This document shows positions 58,292 to 64,000 of a DNA stretch of 64,000 nt, one piece after another. The position numbers and the translations under genes are program-made. How positions within the stretch are numbered: position 1 is the first letter of the stretch; every line of letters starts with the position of its first letter. The notes under the pieces are model-generated. The model made no database searches. It was not told the origin of the DNA and saw only the letters and a list, made by a program, of their open reading frames with translations. This stretch comes from Ceratobasidium sp. AG-K (Eukaryota > Basidiomycota > Agaricomycetes > Cantharellales > Ceratobasidiaceae), in assembly GCA_037039685.1 (NCBI GenBank), contig JAWNGF010000005.1, forward strand, positions 1,612,001 to 1,676,000, given 5' to 3'.

Positions 58292-60195
58292 TTATAATGA
58301 AATGGGTAGTGCTCTCTCGCGCGAATAAATGTAATCACTCCAAGTTATTGGACGGCCGTTGACTGCCGCACCCCGCCATAGGTCGTCTAACACCGGAACA
58401 AAGTCCGCAGCTCGTATCAACCAACATTTAGGGTCTGACACACTTGATAGTTGTTCTCGAACCAAGGACCGTTGCTTCTCGCTGCGAGCGCATATTCCCA
58501 CCTGTTTCAACATTGTTAGAATGGCTTAGGCGGAAATAGACATAACTTACCATGAGGTACTGGATGAAGAATGGTACATTGGGGTGCACATCCAGCGATT
58601 CTGGCTTCTTTACCGTATTGACAACCTGTAAAACCTGTCGTACCGACGACTGCACTCGCTGATCATCTGAACATGCGCCACAAACCGACTTGAAATCAAC
58701 GCTTTAGGAGATTAATAGAGACATCGGAAACTGGTACTCACTAGGTACAAATATATTAATAGTGTGTGGCGCCAACTTTCTTGTACCGCAAACCATGCAA
58801 CCACCATCCACGACTCCCAATTTGTGTCGTATTTGCTAGGATGGACCTGCCAGGCTAGTAACTTGTATTCAATCTCTTCCCAATTGCGCGCATTGGGACT
58901 CTTATCACGGCATGCGTTGATTTCGGCGAGCGATAGTTGAAACTCGAGAGGGGTGCTGTGCACGCACTCATGGGGTATGAGACTGGTTGGGAGGTAATCA
59001 AACGAAGTGTTGTATTCAACTTGCTGAGGAAGCCCGAACACTGTGGCGGCGGTGATGTCCATGAGAGCAAAATACGCAAACCCGTGATGGGGCGAGGCGA
59101 TTGTGCTCATCAGTGGAATGGATGTCGGGTCGCAGGTGCTCGACCAGAGGGTAGGTTCCGAGAACGCCAATTGGAGAAACGCGGGTGCGGCGTCACGTAA
59201 TACTTGGTATGTATACGTGCTGCGCACAACCATTGTCTTTAGGAGGAGGATCTAAGGTAAGCATCAGTACATAAGGGTACCCATCCCACTCCGGTAGTGT
59301 TGCTTACGTCTAACCAGTTCGCCAGGCGATCCTGACGTTCACTTGAACCGAGATACTTGCTTAGTGTTACTTTGGCAACCTGCTCCAGCTGGTTGATCCA
59401 GAGGTTGTAAGTTTCATTATGCGAAATGTCCCCTTTGACAAAGGACTCGAAGATGCGAGCGCACACGAACATGATCCAGCGGGTAAACCCGGATGATCGG
59501 ATTCGCGAAACGACCAAGTTCTGGACATATGTGGTTTGGGTGATGAGAGGCTTGAAATATGTCCATTCAATTACTCGCTCGCCTGCCCATTTTCAGTCAA
59601 CTAATCCCTCAAACTAAACTTTGACTTACAATGAGACATGACATAGTCTTCGAGGTTGGAGCTATCCAAGAGTGTTCTCGACAGGTGATAAGGCGTATAA
59701 GGTATTCGGTTATAATGCGTAGATAAAATCCGAAGAAACTGGGCGGTGGGAGGAGAAGCTGTAGGTGCGAGGTGGGCGGGGGGCGACACTGGGGTTCCGG
59801 AATCTAACAGGCTTATCTCGGTTTCGTCGGCGCGCTGTGTACTTGTAAGCCGGCTTCGTTGATACAAGACAAACACACTACGAGACTCACGTGAATAGTG
59901 GCAGCTCGGTAAAGTGACTGAGTTGTCTCTTGGTTAGGTAAAATTGAACGTTGCCTCAATGGGGCGGGCGATGGTCGGGGAACGCTCCGCTTGTTGTGGT
60001 TATATCCCAAGCATTTGAAGCCTCCTTTTTCACATCTTTCACATGTAGGCTGGCGCAGGTCGCACTTTTTATGCCTGTAAAGGTTTGTGAGACGTTCATT
60101 TAACAGGTGGCAAGTATGAGGTTGGGAGCTGACCTTTGCCTGCATGTCAAACAACTTGTTCCGGCAGGGCCGGGTGCGATTCTTTGAGGCTGCAT
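58292..60195 (-). CDS. Zn2Cys6 transcription factor, copy 3
   Basis: Exons 60195-60134, 60074-59891, 59834-59630, 59582-59308, 59251-58742, 58688-58551 and 58501-58292; 527 residues. Start MQPQRIAPGPAGTSCLTC; zinc cluster CLTC, KKCDLRQPTC, ERC, KC with intron 1 between Cys2 and Cys3. Blocks: LDSSNLEDYVMSHC, YFKP, LAEINACRDKS, WFAVQESWRHTLLIYLYL, CSDDQRVQSSVRQ and RSEKQR...WSDYIYSRE. Exons 4, 5 and 7 (275, 510, 210 nt) are identical in length to copy 4, marking a recent tandem duplication. Nuclear regulator, target unknown. All six cysteines present and the frame intact. Confidence 0.92.
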
Positions 60196-60557
60196 CAACC
60201 GAGTGGTTTGGAGGTTCGGGTCCGACATCAGAGTGGACCGGTGATCATAAACGCATCAGTTTGTTTGCGAGGGTTGACTATCAAACGAGTGCTCATGAAA
60301 CAAGAGCATACACCGCAATCGCGTTAGCGAGCGCTCGTGTTGCGCCCATGCCGATTTACGGTCTCTGATCCATTTTTGTGTGGTAGTCACAAGGCTACGA
60401 TAGTTGAAACAAGCTTGCCGAGGACCAGTGCTTGAAATGTTCGTGGTGGTCTGGTCGACTCATCGAGGCGCCAATCAAGTAGAGTTGCAAATAAAGTGAG
60501 CTTCTATCACCGTGTTTTTTGGGTTCGTGACACGGAGAATACGATAAATGATGAGCC
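60196..60557. other. Intergenic between Zn2Cys6 copies 3 and 4
   Basis: No gene. Contains the promoter of copy 3. Confidence 0.5.
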
Positions 60558-62590
60558 TCAGGCTACGATGGGAATTATTTTCTCTCTTGAGCGTACATAA
60601 TCATGCCATTTAACTGGGCGTCCATCAGCTGCAGCGCCGTGCCACAAGTCGTCCAGCACAGGTGCGAAATCTACGCCTCGCATCAACCAGAATTTGGTAC
60701 CTGATACATCCGACAGGTGTTTTCGGACGATCGACCGATACTTTTCACTGCGAGCGCATATCCCAGCCTTTACTCGTCGTCAGTAGAATTGATGTCAAGG
60801 TGCACGAGGTCCTTACCATGAGGAACTGCGCAAAGAACGGTACATTCGCATTTGAAGAGTCAGGTCTCCTGACCGTGTCAATTACCTGAAATATCTGTCG
60901 CACAGACGACTGGATCCGTCGATCTTCCGAGGACGCACCGCAGACCGACTTGAATAGGTTAAATAAATTATCTGAAAGTGGTCCTGATGCCCAATGGTAC
61001 TTACCAGATACAAGTAAACTAGCAAAGTCTGGCGCCAGCTCTCTTGGACCGCGAACCAGGCAACGACCACATGCGACTCCCAGTTTGGGTCATACTCGCT
61101 TGGGCGGGTTTGCCATGTTAGGAGCCGACGCTCAATCGCCTTCCAATCGGGTGCATGGGCGCTCTTGTCGCGGCATGCATTGATTTCAGCAAGCGTAATC
61201 TGGAACTCGAGTGGGATGCTGTGCATGCGCTCGTGGGCAATGGACGCAGTTGTGGGGCAACCGAGGGATGTATTGTATTCGACTTGCTGGGGGAATCCAA
61301 AAACCATGGCGGTCGTAATATCCATCAGGGGGAAATAGGAAAATCCACCATGAGGAGAGGAAAGCACGTTCGCAAACGGAATTAAAGTCAGCTCAGAGTG
61401 GCTCGGCCAGATTGTGGGATCTGAAAACGCCATTTGGAGGAATACTGCTGCCGCACTGCGGAGCACCTGGCATACATACGAGACAGGCATGACCATTGTT
61501 TTCAGAAATACGATCTAAAAGCAACGGTTATTGTTAAGAATCAGCGTGAACTAGGTGGTTTTCGTCACATACATCTAACCAGTTTGCCAACCTGGCTTGT
61601 GTTTCATCCGGAGAGAGATATGTATTCAACGCTCCTTTGGAAACTTGCTCTACTTGACTGATCCAGGTATTAAATGTTTCATTTTGCGAGTCGTCCGCTG
61701 TAATATACGACTCGCAGATGTTGACACCGATAAACATAATCCAACTATCGAAGCTCGAGGCCCGTACCCGCGAGACCAGCATGTTTCGCATAGGGGCTGT
61801 TTGACAATCGCGAGGCTTGAAGTACGCCCGCTGGAGCATATTTACGTCTATAAAATGTCAGCTAGGCCGCTCTGGACGATGTGAGTAACCTACAGTGTCC
61901 CACCACAAAGTCTTCCAGATTGGAGCTGCCCAAAAGTGGGTTTAACAAGCCGCGAGGGGTATATGGCACCCGGGAATAAGTTGCAATCAACTTCCAGAGG
62001 AAATGGCTTGGATTAATTCTAGAGTTTATAAGAGGTCGGGGGGCGAGTGCGAGCTCATGGTTTTGGACGGTCGATATGTCTGAGCCCGTTTGATACCTGC
62101 CTCGATCACCATGATGTTGAACATCTGTGGGTTCGATGTCCATGCGGGGCGTGGGTAGAATTAAACGCGAATCGGATGGTAAAGCCGCCGTTAACTCTGT
62201 ACGCGTCTCCTACACAATATCAGTCAGAGTACCAATCGCCAACGTTTACCCAAGGTCAAGCTACTCACCCTGCGCGGCACCAACGGCCTTCTACCTGCAA
62301 CATCCGGAATGGCGGCCTCTTTTGTAGTAATAGAACTCTCTTGGTGAGAACCGACCGCCTGCCTGGGTTGGATTAGGCGACGTTTGGGTGGCCCAGTAGG
62401 CCACCCATTGTGGCTATACCCCAAACACTCCAATCCTCCCTTTTCGCATCTTTGACACACTGGCCGACGTGAGTCACATTTCTTGTGCCTGTTCAGACGA
62501 ATAAAGGTTTATTCTACGTGAAGGAGTAGTTGCAAAGCTTAACCTCTGTTTGCAAGTCAAACAACTGGTACCCGTAGGACCTGGCGCCAT
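60558..62590 (-). CDS. Zn2Cys6 transcription factor, copy 4
   Basis: Exons 62590-62544, 62488-62269, 62209-61894, 61847-61573, 61514-61005, 60948-60817 and 60767-60558; 569 residues. Start MAPGPTGTSCLTCK; cluster CLTC, KKCDSRRPVC, QRC, EC, split by intron 1 as in all copies. A longer acidic linker than copy 3. Regulatory domain blocks LGSSNLEDFVVGHC, YFKPRDCQ, LAEINACRDKS, WFAVQESWRQTLLVYLYL, SSEDRRIQSSVRQ and RSEKYR...FAPVLDDLWHGAAADGRP. All six cysteines present. Divergent from copy 5 with only 198 bp between start codons, so the two probably share control sequence. Confidence 0.92.
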
Positions 62591-62788
62591 AAGGCTAATT
62601 TAGGTTCCAGGTATCACCTCATTGATTTATAATATATTTGTAATTGCTCCAACAGATCAGCGCTTTACTCTCTGCTAACGACGACAGGCGTTGACCCGAA
62701 TTGGTGCATATTCGTACTGGAACGTCTGCTCAAATAAATATCTGTGCTATTCCAAAGGCGGTTCTATACCCTATAAACCCTCTAGTGA
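62591..62788. promoter_or_regulatory. Short divergent promoter, Zn2Cys6 copies 4 and 5
   Basis: 198 bp between two outward start codons. AT-rich (TTTATAATATATTTG at about 62625-62640) and the only space available for both promoters. Confidence 0.5.
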
Positions 62789-64000
62789 ATGATGCAGATG
62801 CAGCGGTCTCTGCCAGGCCCAACCGGGACAAGCTGCTTGACTTGTAAGCAAAGGTTAGCATTCCAATCCCACCTGCAGTATAATACGAAGCTAACATATT
62901 CATCGCCAGACACAAAAAATGCGATATGCGACGGCCAATATGTGCGAGATGCGAGAAGGGGGGTTATGACTGTTTGGGTTACAACCACAATAAGCGAGGC
63001 GCAGCGCCTCTACCGTCGATACCCAAGCCGCGGCCAGTTCGACGGCCACAAAACAGAGTCGGCATTCGATCGGCGGCTCGAGCGACATATAACCCGACGA
63101 GTTCGGATACCGATAGCCCAGGTAGTACCTCAGGATTATCTCCGCCGATTCTAGGATACGAAGTGAGTTGACTATGATAAAGACAAGGAAACAGCAAGTT
63201 GATATGGACCAGGATGGTAACGCATCGGCGTCTTCATCGTCTGGGTCGTCGAATGTTTCACCCGAGCTTAGTGTAGATGACACACTCGTCAACACTGCCC
63301 CAACCTACGGCGATATTATCTATCTGGACTCGAGGAGAACGAGCACCCATGGCCATCGGTCCCTGTTTGCCACCGGCCGTCCACCTGCACAACATTCACC
63401 TTTAACATTTCAGTCTCTACGAAACTTGTTCTCAGCGTATGCACGGCTTCCTGACACTCCTAGTTACCTTTCGAAGGCGATTCTGGGCAGCGCCAACGTT
63501 GAAGAATATGTTATGACGCACTGTATGTCTCCTAATTTCTGTCGAGGATGGGATCTGAAACATTCTACTAGGCGATCGCATGCTGGAACATACATACTTC
63601 AAGCCTCTAAGTAGACAGATGACGGAAATGCAGTGTCTGATCACAAAACGCCTGCAAACATCGGAGCTCACCGTTGGGTCATGTTCCTATGTGCTAGGAT
63701 ATGTGAATCGTTTATCAAGTCCGATACTTCGCACAACAAAACGTACAGCCTTTGGATTGATCAACTGCAACAGGCCTCAAAGCTTCGCTTACTGGCACTC
63801 TTGACTCGAGTGAGATTCAGGAGCGGCGGGGAGATTGGCTAGAGGTGAGTTTCAAGAGTAGATGCCCATAGCCCCACATCTGAATCTTGGATTTAAGATA
63901 CTCCTTTTGAAGACAATGGTTGAACATAGCTCAACACATACCAGCTACTCCGAAGTGCCACACCTACATTCCTCTTCAGATGGCATACTCTGAGCCGACA
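62789..64000 (+). pseudogene. Zn2Cys6 gene copy 5, frameshifted and cut by the right edge
   Basis: Exons 62789-62853, 62910-63162, 63195-63522, then 63572-63843. Start MMQMQRSLPGPTGTSCLTCK; zinc cluster CLTC, KKCDMRRPIC, ARC, DC intact with the usual intron; then SANVEEYVMTHC and MLEHTYFKP. In exon 4, comparison with copies 3 and 4 shows one base missing near 63631 and another near 63783, so the region matching HRWVMFLCARICESF and SSEIQERRGDWLE is in two different frames. The exon ends at a GTGAGT donor at about 63844, as in the paralogs, and the rest lies beyond the window. Two deletions suggest a pseudogene or uncorrected sequence errors. Without them this would be a normal copy. Confidence 0.7.

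Overview
This window looks like nuclear DNA of a basidiomycete fungus, most likely an agaricomycete close to Rhizoctonia/Ceratobasidium (moderate confidence). The reasons are densely interrupted genes with introns of about 45-70 bp, GTRNGT-type donors, a tRNA-Tyr with a short intron, and lineage-style expansions of Zn2Cys6 and C2H2 regulators and small secreted proteins. There is no sign of bacterial operons, CRISPR or a recognisable transposon. About 125 introns could be placed by reading splice sites and by comparing paralogs inside the window, so many genes are reconstructed from several exons and are longer than any single open frame.

Layout. (1) 1-25 kb: a minus-strand array of paralogous C2H2 zinc-finger genes (about 6.8, 8.5, 12, 15.3, 17.1, 19.6 and 22.5 kb). 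The two terminal fingers are separated by a phase-1 intron at the same place in every copy, and the N-terminal bodies diverge strongly. The 19.6 kb copy is broken. The 22.5-25.1 kb gene is the longest and most conventional. A partial unknown minus-strand gene leaves the left edge, and an inverted duplication lies at 5.2-5.9 kb. (2) 27.3-29.1 kb: a Zn2Cys6 regulator. (3) 29.5-44.1 kb: four paralogs of a glycine-rich-domain (DUF1399/GRDP-like) protein, one on plus and three on minus, with SEC61-beta between the first two. All four keep a 6-nt micro-exon, and two have 15-nt Gly/Cys micro-exons at the 3' end. The fourth copy is frameshifted. (4) 44.9-47.5 kb: conserved genes, namely tRNA-Tyr, an RBM18-like RRM protein and a short-chain dehydrogenase. 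(5) 48.3-51.9 kb: a tandem pair of secreted proteins of unknown function. (6) 54.0-64 kb: four more Zn2Cys6 regulators closely related to the 27 kb gene, three on minus and one frameshifted and cut by the right edge. Among them is a plus-strand gene, cut into nine small exons, for a stand-alone LOV-domain blue-light photoreceptor.

Working picture. Most of the window is made of locally duplicated regulatory families around a few housekeeping genes (SEC61-beta, RBM18, tRNA-Tyr). The LOV gene shares a 556-bp divergent intergenic region with a Zn2Cys6 gene, so a light-linked regulatory neighbourhood is possible but is inference. Seven introns use GC-AG borders, all but one with a GT donor at the same place in at least one paralog here.
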